8,219 nucleotides of DNA from Acidobacteriota bacterium (GTDB lineage Bacteria > Acidobacteriota > Terriglobia > Terriglobales > Acidobacteriaceae). Within the stretch, counting starts at the first letter, position 1. Every line of letters starts with the position of its first letter. This document shows positions 1 to 5,625 of this stretch, in pieces. The notes beneath the pieces are model-generated. The model was not told the origin of the DNA. It did no database searches and worked only from the letters and a program-made list of their open reading frames with translations. Position numbers and translations under genes: made by a program. The stretch lies in assembly GCA_003225595.1 (NCBI GenBank), contig QIAR01000496.1:1-8219 (forward strand), written 5' to 3'.

Positions 1-1
1 G

Positions 2-643
2 CAACTGCGGATGAAATTCTCCAATGCATCTAATGTGGAGATCATCGAAGGCGACATCCTTGCCATCGACTTTCACTCACTGTTCGGTCCAAAGCCCGGA
101 GCGTCGCGCCCAGGGCTGGTACACAAGCCAGAACCGGCCCACGTAGTCGGCAATATTCCTTACTACATCACCTCCGACATCCTGCTCCGGATTTTCGAGT
201 TCCGGCAATATTTTTCAACGATTGTCATCATGGTGCAGCGCGAAGTCGCCGACCGGATTACCGCTAGGCCTGGTGGCAGCAACTACGGACTGCTTTCCGC
301 GACGGCGCAGCTTTACGCCAACGTGGAAAAGCTGTTTACACTTCAGCCGGGCGCGTTTTCGCCGCCACCCAAAGTGCAATCTACGGTGATCAGGCTAACC
401 ATCGCAGCGAAGTTGGCGAATCTGGACGTGGCGGAAGATGGCTTCGTAGAATTCCTCAAGCTATCATTTGGCCAGAAGCGGAAGACACTGTGGAACAATC
501 TGAAGTCGAGATATGAACCAGACGTTCTACGCGCTGCACTGCAAAAAACTGGAGTCAAGCCTACCGTCCGCGCCGAAGCTCTGTCGCTGGAAAAGACTGC
601 GGCTCTGTTCCGTGCGCTGACAACGGTGAACCCGGGAAGCTGA
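2..643 (+). CDS. rsmA: 16S rRNA (adenine1518-N6/adenine1519-N6)-dimethyltransferase RsmA (KsgA), 5' end cut by window
   Basis: RsmA/KsgA uses S-adenosylmethionine to dimethylate two adjacent adenines in helix 45 of 16S rRNA, a late step of small-subunit maturation in the cytoplasm. The open frame continues to the window edge, so the ATG at 11 is internal: the N-terminal glycine-rich SAM motif lies outside. Counting from that ATG, the acidic loop EGDIL is at residues 13-17. The catalytic motif NIPYYITS is at 48-55 (family N-[IL]-P-Y) and VQREVADRI at 75-83, followed by PGGSNYG. The C-terminal helical domain contains SPPPKVQSTVIRL, FGQKRKTLWNNL and a closing RAEALSLEK segment, all typical of the family. 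The stop is TGA at 641-643, and the MEMO-family gene follows 21 nt later on the same strand, suggesting co-transcription. Identification is secure; only the N-terminal third is unseen. Confidence 0.96.
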   Translation, partial: QLRMKFSNASNVEIIEGDILAIDFHSLFGPKPGASRPGLVHKPEPAHVVGNIPYYITSDILLRIFEFRQYFSTIVIMVQREVADRITARPGGSNYGLLSATAQLYANVEKLFTLQPGAFSPPPKVQSTVIRLTIAAKLANLDVAEDGFVEFLKLSFGQKRKTLWNNLKSRYEPDVLRAALQKTGVKPTVRAEALSLEKTAALFRALTTVNPGS

Positions 644-664
644 TCTCTTCCCAAAGGAGTTGTC

Positions 665-1477
665 ATGGGGGCGACAGTGCGCCATCCGGCCGTCGCCGGA
701 CGCTTTTATCCGCAGAACCCCGGCGTCTTGTTGGCTGAAGTTCACTCATACATTTCCCCTGTTGCAGAACCCGTGGCAGCACTAGGGTGCGTGGTGCCGC
801 ATGCAGGCTACATGTACTCGGGACACGTAGCCGGTGCAGTGTACGCGCGCTTGCAGATTCCGCGGCGTTGCATCCTGATGTGTCCCAACCACACGGGAAT
901 GGGAAAGCCGCTTTCAATCATGAGTGAAGGAGCATGGGAGACTCCGATGGGCAGCGTGCCAGTTGATTCCGAACTGGCCACAACACTCAAGGAGCGATTT
1001 TCGTTCCTAAGCGAAGATGCGGCCGCGCACCGTTTCGAGCATGCTGCGGAAGTCCAACTACCCTTCCTTCAGGCGTGCCAACCTCAAGTCGTGTTTGTGC
1101 CCATCGCGGTGGGTACCAGCCAATTTGAGGCGCTCGACGGTCTGGGCCATGCGATCGCAGAAGTTGTTGCGTCACGCGAGGAACGCGTGCTCATTATTGC
1201 CTCCAGCGACATGAATCATTACGAACCCGATGCAATTACGCGAGTAAAAGATCAGAAAGCGATTGATCGCATGCTGGCGCTTGATGCGCGCGGATTGTAC
1301 GATGTGGTAATGGATGAAGACATCAGCATGTGCGGATTTGGTCCAACCGTGGCCATGCTGACGGCTGCGAAACAACTCGGCGCCACTGCGGCTGAGTTGA
1401 TCAAGTACGCGACCTCGGGCGATGTGTCCGGAGACCGCAACATGGTAGTGGGGTATGCGGGAGTTGCGGTGCGGTAA
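665..1477 (+). CDS. amrB: MEMO family protein (AmmeMemoRadiSam system protein B)
   Basis: This 270-residue protein has the full length expected for the MEMO1/AmmeMemoRadiSam B family, which has a fold related to class III extradiol dioxygenases; its bacterial role is unsettled. Visible family signatures are HPAVAGRFYP at 7-16, VPHAGYMYSG at 44-53, PNHTGMG at 74-80, WETPMGSVPVD at 91-101, HRFEHAAEVQLPFL at 122-135, ASSDMNHYE at 179-187, CGFGPT at 223-228 and SGDVSGDRNMVVGYA at 251-265. The residues matching the metal ligands of human MEMO1 (two His and one Cys) appear to be H46, H76 and C223, all retained. The ATG at 665 is supported by AGGAG at 655-659, five bases upstream. The gene follows rsmA closely and is probably in the same transcript. 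The usual partners, an AMMECR1-like protein and a radical SAM enzyme, are not in the window. No signal peptide is seen, so it is probably cytosolic. Confidence 0.93.
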   Translation: MGATVRHPAVAGRFYPQNPGVLLAEVHSYISPVAEPVAALGCVVPHAGYMYSGHVAGAVYARLQIPRRCILMCPNHTGMGKPLSIMSEGAWETPMGSVPVDSELATTLKERFSFLSEDAAAHRFEHAAEVQLPFLQACQPQVVFVPIAVGTSQFEALDGLGHAIAEVVASREERVLIIASSDMNHYEPDAITRVKDQKAIDRMLALDARGLYDVVMDEDISMCGFGPTVAMLTAAKQLGATAAELIKYATSGDVSGDRNMVVGYAGVAVR

Positions 1478-1700
1478 TGAGGAAATGATTGGCAGAGACG
1501 TTCCTCGCAACACCTCACCGGTCATCACGACGATCCGGGCCTGAGCATTTGATCGAAAAATCCGAGCCTATCCCTGCAGATGGACCTCGCTCGCCTTCTG
1601 CGAGAGCGAAGAGATCTCTACCTGAAATGCTGTCTCCGCGTGAGTTAAGAAAAAACAAAAAGGGCGATCCGAACGCCGCCCTTAGATTCGTTCCGTTCCT
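1478..1700. other. convergent intergenic region between the MEMO gene and the FecR-type gene
   Basis: No gene is convincing here. A 71-codon open frame starting with TTG at 1489 has no ribosome-binding site, resembles no family I know and runs across the terminator. The region holds an imperfect hairpin at 1587-1609, where TCGCTCGC faces GCGAG-AGCGA with a two-base bulge, then the 10-bp palindrome AGAGATCTCT at 1610-1619. A canonical terminator for the minus-strand gene follows at 1650-1683. The first hairpin has no T-run, so its role in ending the plus-strand transcript is uncertain. Confidence 0.6.
1650..1683 (-). terminator. rho-independent terminator of the FecR-type gene
   Basis: On the minus strand, 17 bases after the stop codon at 1701-1703, a perfect 7-bp stem (AAGGGCG at 1660-1666 facing CGCCCTT at 1677-1683) with a 10-base loop is followed by a T-rich run (plus-strand A-run at 1650-1660 with a single C). 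This is the canonical arrangement. On the plus strand the same hairpin is followed by a moderately T-rich stretch, so it might also help to end the rsmA-MEMO transcript. Confidence 0.8.
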
Positions 1701-3095
1701 TTAGTGTCTCGAAGGAGGGGAAGAGTGGGAAACCGACGGTGCCGAGCTGCGTGGCGCCGGGGTTGACACCCGCGGTGCTGGCGCTGACGTATGCGCTGGG
1801 GCAGACGTATGGGAAGACGGGGAGGTCGTCCGCGTGCTCATACCACCAGAATAACCTTGAGTTCTCATGCTGTAGCCGCTCGGTGGCGTTGGCGCGATTC
1901 GGGCAGGTGGCCTCGTATGAACCGTTGTGGATCCTTGGCTTTCGACTGCCTGCGAAACTTTGTCCAGGTTACGGACACCGCCACGCGGAACTCCTAGCCC
2001 TGCTGAACCCCGGTCGATCATGACCGTACGACGCGGTGGCACGCCCGGGGAACCGGAGGGTGCCCTCCCCACAACCACCGTCTGCTGTCCTCCCCTGCTT
2101 GGGGGGCGCGGCGGAGTAAAGCGCTGCGGCGGATTCACGACACGCGGGACCGTGTACCAGTTATTCCAGCCACCCGGCTGCCACAACCAGCCATAACTCG
2201 GCACGAAAATCCAGCTACCGTATCGATACGGCATCCAGCCCCACGGGTAGGAAGATACCCACGTGTAACCAAAGCCGGGATACCAGACCCAGGCACCGTT
2301 CATGAATGGGTCCCATCCCACTCCGGTGAAATAGGGCTGCCAGCACTGGCCATAACCCGGGACGTTGTAATATGTGCCGTAGTAGTTAAGGTCGCTCACA
2401 CCGTAGCTATAAGGCATGGAAGCGTCGTATGAGTGGGCGTTGAGATAACGATCGTGATACTGCTCCTGCTGCTTGTCCCAATTGTCGTACGGGTCTTGTT
2501 CGAAGTTTTTCGCGACCGTATAGCGATCCTTATCAGCAAGGTCGAATGTAGCCGTCTGTTTCTTACCTACTTCGACGCTACCTGAGGGACCCTCAATCTC
2601 TACATCGCCTTTGAGCACTGCAAGTGTTGCGTCCGTGTCTTCCAGGTCCACTCGGAAACGCGCCGCATGCGTGAGCCTCGCACTCTCGCGGGCAAAGTTG
2701 ATGGTGAACTCGTTACTTTTCTGGCCAGTGAAGTTGATGTAGGCAGTCCCCTCTTCGATCTTCACCGTACTCAACTTACTTCCGGAGTCGCGCAACGACA
2801 GCAGGGTGAATTCAACCTTGGTGTTCGGTGTGATGCGCACAACGCTGCCATCCTCGAACTCAATCTCGGCGCGGCCATCGTCCCTGGCCCAAAGCTTGGC
2901 GCCTTCCGTGATGGGCATATTCAGGAAGGCTTTTTCGTAGCCTTGACCGATGTTGCGGTCGATCTGCACCGTGCCTTCGACATCGCTGAGGCGCACGATA
3001 CGAGCCTGCGAATCGGCCAGAGCTGGTACGGCGAGCAGCGCGCACGCCAAAGCAGCCAGCAACGCCAATCTGACGCTTAGCTTAAGAACAGACAT
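1701..3095 (-). CDS. secreted FecR-domain protein with Trp/Tyr/Gly-rich repeats and Pro/Ser/Thr-rich tail
   Basis: The 464-residue product starts with a clear signal peptide: Lys/Arg near the start, a hydrophobic core to about residue 24, and probable cleavage after PALA at 27. Residues 31-190 look like a FecR-type sensing fold (VEGTVQI, FEDGSVVRITPNTKVEF, IEEGTAYINF, LAVLKGDVEIEG). Residues 238-314 form a striking aromatic block of loose repeats on the theme G-x-W-x-x-x-P-G-Y/F-G-Y/W-x-W, as in the DUF6600-like proteins common in Acidobacteria. Residues 320-464 are low-complexity and rich in Pro, Ser, Thr and Arg, ending in repeated TSAPA-type units. It is probably periplasmic or surface-associated, with the tail perhaps spanning or binding the wall, but its function is unknown. 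No sigma or anti-sigma partner is adjacent, which argues against classic FecR iron signalling. The start at 3095 has AGGAG at 3103-3107, seven bases upstream. A terminator follows the stop. Confidence 0.88.
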   Translation of the reverse strand: MSVLKLSVRLALLAALACALLAVPALADSQARIVRLSDVEGTVQIDRNIGQGYEKAFLNMPITEGAKLWARDDGRAEIEFEDGSVVRITPNTKVEFTLLSLRDSGSKLSTVKIEEGTAYINFTGQKSNEFTINFARESARLTHAARFRVDLEDTDATLAVLKGDVEIEGPSGSVEVGKKQTATFDLADKDRYTVAKNFEQDPYDNWDKQQEQYHDRYLNAHSYDASMPYSYGVSDLNYYGTYYNVPGYGQCWQPYFTGVGWDPFMNGAWVWYPGFGYTWVSSYPWGWMPYRYGSWIFVPSYGWLWQPGGWNNWYTVPRVVNPPQRFTPPRPPSRGGQQTVVVGRAPSGSPGVPPRRTVMIDRGSAGLGVPRGGVRNLDKVSQAVESQGSTTVHTRPPARIAPTPPSGYSMRTQGYSGGMSTRTTSPSSHTSAPAHTSAPAPRVSTPAPRSSAPSVSHSSPPSRH

Positions 3096-3124
3096 CGAAT
3101 TTCTCCTGGGACTACCCTTATTAG

Positions 3125-3133
3125 ATTAGAGCA
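3125..3133 (-). promoter_or_regulatory. candidate extended -10 promoter element for the FecR-type gene
   Basis: On the minus strand TGC-TCTAAT reads as an extended -10 (TGn plus a hexamer matching TATAAT in five of six). Transcription would begin near 3118 and give a short leader of about 22 bases carrying the AGGAG at 3103-3107. No convincing -35 box lies at the normal distance, which extended -10 promoters can tolerate. The gene upstream looks broken, so a private promoter is plausible. Confidence 0.4.
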
Positions 3134-3251
3134 CAAATCGGCTCGGTTAGTTGCATCGTCTTTCCAGAGCCGAAATACGTAGCTACGACCTGGATTCACC
3201 CTCTGGCTCAGTAGCTTGCGAACCAAAGCTCGCGAACACGATTAAGATGCC

Positions 3252-3269
3252 CGGGGTCTTTCAACCCCG
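3252..3269 (-). other. hairpin after the broken methyltransferase gene
   Basis: CGGGGT at 3252-3257 faces ACCCCG at 3264-3269 across a six-base loop, 18 bases downstream of the methyltransferase stop on the minus strand. The GC-rich stem fits a terminator, but no T-run follows on either strand, so it may be only a weak or factor-dependent end. Confidence 0.35.
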
Positions 3270-3286
3270 ACCGCGACGACACCAAT

Positions 3287-3824
3287 TCAGGCTTTGCCCG
3301 GCCGGGTGGCTCGAAAGCGGAAGCTCTTCGCAGCTAGGTCGATGGATACTTGGCTGAATCCCACGTTCTCCAGCCGACGTCCGAATGTCGCCGGGTCAAC
3401 CAATACCATCGTGTCTCGAACGTGCAGCATTCCAAATGTCCAACGCCAGACGCTGTCGGTTCCAACGAAAACCCCACCCGGTTCTAGAACACGGTACACC
3501 TCAGCGAGCAATCGATCCTGCAACGCTGCTGACGGAACGTGATGTAGCATCGTAAAACAGACTGCTCCCGAATACGACGCATCCGCGAACCCCATAGAAG
3601 TGGCGTCCCCTTGCACTACCCGAACGTTGCTGCCGCGTGTCCGGTCGGCCAATGATTTGGCCAGGCGGGTGTCGATCTCCACACAAGTGAGCCTGGGGAT
3701 GCGTTTGCGCACCAACTCTGTAGTGACCCCAGGTCCAGGTCCAGAGTGCCCACGGCAGAAGGTTCTGTTCGACATTCCTCTTCCAGTAGCTAGACCGGCA
3801 CAACCATCGGTGCAGGAGATTCAT
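3287..3824 (-). pseudogene. class I SAM-dependent methyltransferase, broken by an internal out-of-frame deletion
   Basis: The natural start is the ATG at 3822-3824 (MNLLHRWLCRSSYWKRNVEQ), a typical beginning for this subfamily. That frame reads well to NLLPWAL at 3746-3744 and then turns to nonsense (WTWTWGHYR). In another frame, from about 3742, a normal methyltransferase resumes with GPGPGVTTELVRKR, LTCVEIDTRLAKSL (the acidic residue that binds the SAM ribose), VVQGDATSMGFADASY, FTMLHHVPSAALQDRL and RVLEPGGVFVGTDS, to a TGA at 3287-3289. Relatives have about 12 residues between LPWAL and GPGPG, including the strand before the glycine loop and the E of E-x-G-x-G-x-G. Here only one base separates them, pointing to loss of about 35 bp. 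The junction lies in a tandem CCAGGT repeat (3729-3740), a likely slippage site. The intact-looking 162-codon frame from 3775 would start with eight or nine out-of-frame residues and lacks the first strand, so I do not consider it a functional gene. Assembly error remains possible. Confidence 0.75.
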
Positions 3825-3861
3825 ATCATGCTTCACCTAAGCGGCTGGGTGTCGTTTTTCG

Positions 3862-3879
3862 GACGCAGCAAGTTGCGTC
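3862..3879 (-). terminator. hairpin downstream of the unknown gene of the ruvC operon
   Basis: GACGCA at 3862-3867 faces TGCGTC at 3874-3879, with an additional G-T pair and a four-base loop, 13 bases past the stop codon at 3893-3895 on the minus strand. Position and stem suit a transcription end, but the following bases are A-rich rather than T-rich, so it is not a textbook terminator. It is the only such structure between this gene and the methyltransferase remnant. Confidence 0.35.
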
Positions 3880-3892
3880 TACAAATGAATTG

Positions 3893-4651
3893 CTAGCGCT
3901 TGGGCGAGGACTGTGCTTGCTCAGCCAGGCGCTGAGCACGGGCACGCACGACGTTGATGACGGAAGGATCAGCCGCAATCCGGCGCAAAATGGGCTCGAC
4001 CGCCTGTATTTCCTCCAAACTATTTCCTTTCGCCATGTCTTCCATCCGTTTGAGTTCCTCATCCAAAGCCAGCTTCTGATAGCGGTGATCATAATCAAGC
4101 CGGCGGCCGAACTCCAGAGTGGTGGACATATTCTGAAACAGATTCGTCAGTTCCTGCACGGCCGGAATCGGAGAGTAATTGTATGTGGCATGAGTGTCTT
4201 TTTTGCTGTCTTTGTATGCCAGGCTTTTTCTACCAGTGGACGCCAGATTGTGCTTACCGGAATCGAGCGGCCCCTGGAAGTACTTGGCGCGAGCGGCTAG
4301 ATCAAAAATCTTCGCTCGCGTGCGGGCACTCGCGGTGAAGTCGAGATGCAAGGCGTCCTCATCCTGGGAATCGAGGCTAAGCTTCGCCGTGGACTCGTAC
4401 ATGGCGTGCCCGTTGGCATCGATTTTGAAAGTAAAATGGTCTGGCTGCGACCCAGGAAAATCGAGACTGAAGCTGACCGTCGGGAGCGAGCTATCAGTTG
4501 TGCGGGGATCGTTTGCCTGCGCTCGCAAGCCGAGATGGGGAGAGGCAAGAGCCAACATCAGAAACGCCAGGTTGAGAAGGATCCACACGGCTGGGCTCCC
4601 AAAATCATTCTTGCGAGTGGGAGCGTTTTCGTCAAGCTGGCGGGATCTCAT
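3893..4651 (-). CDS. secreted or membrane-anchored protein of unknown function, translationally coupled to ruvC
   Basis: I do not recognise the function of this 252-residue protein. The N-terminus has about 20 polar residues, then a hydrophobic segment at roughly 21-42 that could be a signal peptide (possible cleavage near LRAQA at 42-46) or a membrane anchor. Residues 57-165 look beta-rich (VSFSLDFPGS, HFTFKIDANGHAMYES, GRKSLAYKDSKKDTHATYNYS), with a short helical part ARTRAKIFDLAARAKYFQGPL. From about 170 the protein is helical and charged (ELTNLFQNMS, LALDEELKRMEDMAKGNSLEEIQAVEPILRRIA). Its ATG overlaps the ruvC stop as ATGA, and no Shine-Dalgarno sequence precedes it, so translation probably depends on ribosomes finishing ruvC. 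A role in DNA repair cannot be assumed: an exported protein cannot act with RuvC in the cytoplasm. Confidence 0.85.
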   Translation of the reverse strand: MRSRQLDENAPTRKNDFGSPAVWILLNLAFLMLALASPHLGLRAQANDPRTTDSSLPTVSFSLDFPGSQPDHFTFKIDANGHAMYESTAKLSLDSQDEDALHLDFTASARTRAKIFDLAARAKYFQGPLDSGKHNLASTGRKSLAYKDSKKDTHATYNYSPIPAVQELTNLFQNMSTTLEFGRRLDYDHRYQKLALDEELKRMEDMAKGNSLEEIQAVEPILRRIAADPSVINVVRARAQRLAEQAQSSPKR

Positions 4652-5148
4652 AGAATGGCACGCTGTCGTTCGAGCGTGGCCGAAGTGTGCAGATGGCAGA
4701 TCGCGATCGCCAAGGCGTCGGCAGCATCGGCCGGTTCGGGGATTTCCTCCAGGTTCAAGAGCTGCCTGACCATGTGCTGCACCTGGTGTTTTTCCGCCTT
4801 GCCATAGCCGACAACTGCCGACTTGATGCTGAGAGGTGAGTATTCGGCGACCTCTAATCCGGCGGAGGCTGCAGCCAGCATGGCCACGCCGCGGACCTGC
4901 CCGAGCTTGAGCGCCGATTTTACATTCACCGCATAAAAAATATCTTCGATGGCGACGTAGTCGGGATGGTGCTCCTGAATAATCTCATTGAGCCGGTCAA
5001 AAATTCTGGATAAACGGAGGGGAAGCGGCTCGCTAGGAGAGAGTTTGATGGCTCCACAGAGCAGACAGAGAAGTTCGCCGCTGGCAGACAGTTCAACGAC
5101 GCCGTAGCCAGTGTACTCGGTGCCGCAGTCAATGCCCAAGACGCGCAT
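4648..5148 (-). CDS. ruvC: crossover junction endodeoxyribonuclease RuvC
   Basis: RuvC is the metal-dependent nuclease that resolves Holliday junctions after RuvAB branch migration. The 166-residue product opens with MRVLGIDCGTEYTGYG. The four catalytic acids expected of the RNase H-like fold are D7, E68 (in VAIED), D141 and D144 (in ADAADALA). The motifs NVKSALKLGQVRG at 75-87 and YSPLSIKSAVVGYGKAEK at 103-120 are also typical. I chose the ATG at 5146-5148 because the family begins right at this beta strand; an in-frame ATG at 5190 would add 14 residues from repeat-like sequence and has no better ribosome site. No clear Shine-Dalgarno precedes 5148 (the upstream bases are pyrimidine-rich), which is unusual among the neighbours. 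The stop overlaps the next gene as ATGA. ruvA and ruvB are not visible in this window. Confidence 0.94.
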   Translation of the reverse strand: MRVLGIDCGTEYTGYGVVELSASGELLCLLCGAIKLSPSEPLPLRLSRIFDRLNEIIQEHHPDYVAIEDIFYAVNVKSALKLGQVRGVAMLAAASAGLEVAEYSPLSIKSAVVGYGKAEKHQVQHMVRQLLNLEEIPEPADAADALAIAICHLHTSATLERQRAIL

Positions 5149-5173
5149 TGGGAGAAGTGTACAGCAGCTTGCA

Positions 5174-5207
5174 GCATTCACTGTTGGCATTCAGCGCACA
5201 GCATTCA
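5174..5207. repeat. three spaced copies of GCATTCA in the ruvC leader
   Basis: GCATTCA occurs at 5174-5180, 5187-5193 and 5201-5207, with starts 13 and 14 bases apart. A degenerate fourth copy (GCGATCA) begins at 5215, and the reverse-complement form CTGAATGC is at 5305-5312. On the ruvC strand the unit reads TGAATGC in a pyrimidine/purine pattern of the form CTGAATGCTG. This could be a spreading simple repeat or operator half-sites. Nothing in the window identifies a binding protein. Confidence 0.55.
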
Positions 5208-5313
5208 GTACTCAGCGATCAAGAGAGCAAGTCAGTAATATTCGCAGAACTACGGTTTCCACATTGTCCTTGGGCGCATCTACAAATCGCGCCACTCATG
5301 TTTGCTGAATGCT

Positions 5314-5625
5314 CTAGCAACACCTCGGCCGCCGTGCTTCGGGAACGTCGCACTCCTGCAGAAACCCAGCATACGCCTCGGGCGAGGACGCAATTTGTTT
5401 TCGATTGAGGAAGCGGGCGTATGCGGATTCATCAAAAATCTCTCGCAGCACTGCCATCAACAGGGCAAGGCCCGCCTTCAAGCCTGGCCCGGGTGAGCGT
5501 AGCGAACGGAAAGAGACCGCAAGCCGATGCAGTGATTCGAGCGCGAACCCCGCTACCGAGCGTTGCTCGGCCGGACGGTCGGGGGCCGTCGTCCCCACAT
5601 GTTCTGTGCCGCGATACAACTTCAT
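5314..5625 (-). CDS. YbdD/YjiX-like (cory-CC-star) protein, CstA partner
   Basis: This is a small 103-residue protein whose C-terminal half carries the YbdD/YjiX pattern: LREIFDESAYARFLNRKQ at 60-77, then SSPEAYAGFLQE at 80-91, and the terminal ARRPRCC ending in the Cys-Cys pair of the family. E. coli YbdD is only about 65 residues, so residues 1-45 here are an extra, low-similarity N-terminal part. In E. coli the same pairing occurs twice (cstA-ybdD, btsT-yjiX), where the small protein accompanies a pyruvate transporter; that is the inferred role here. The start ATG overlaps the cstA stop as ATGA and has GGAGG at 5633-5637, seven bases upstream. A longer frame beginning at 5712 lies inside cstA coding sequence and is not needed. 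The paired cysteines might bind metal or undergo redox, which is speculation. Confidence 0.85.
   Translation of the reverse strand: MKLYRGTEHVGTTAPDRPAEQRSVAGFALESLHRLAVSFRSLRSPGPGLKAGLALLMAVLREIFDESAYARFLNRKQIASSPEAYAGFLQECDVPEARRPRCC

Noticed and set aside
1489..1704. 71-codon open frame after the MEMO gene
   Set aside because: TTG start, no ribosome site, no recognisable domain, and it reads through the terminator hairpin of the opposing gene.
2667..3080. 137-codon plus-strand frame opposite the FecR-type gene
   Set aside because: Antisense to a gene with a signal peptide, a good ribosome site and a terminator; no coding evidence of its own.
5146..5190. ATG at 5190 as the ruvC start (14 extra residues)
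   Set aside because: RuvC proteins begin at the MRVLGIDCG strand; the added residues come from the TGAATGC repeat leader and are not family-like.
5271..5293. Hairpin GGCGC/GCGCC as terminator of the cstA-ybdD operon
   Set aside because: Only five base pairs with an 11-base loop and no T-run on the minus strand; could be chance in this GC-rich sequence.
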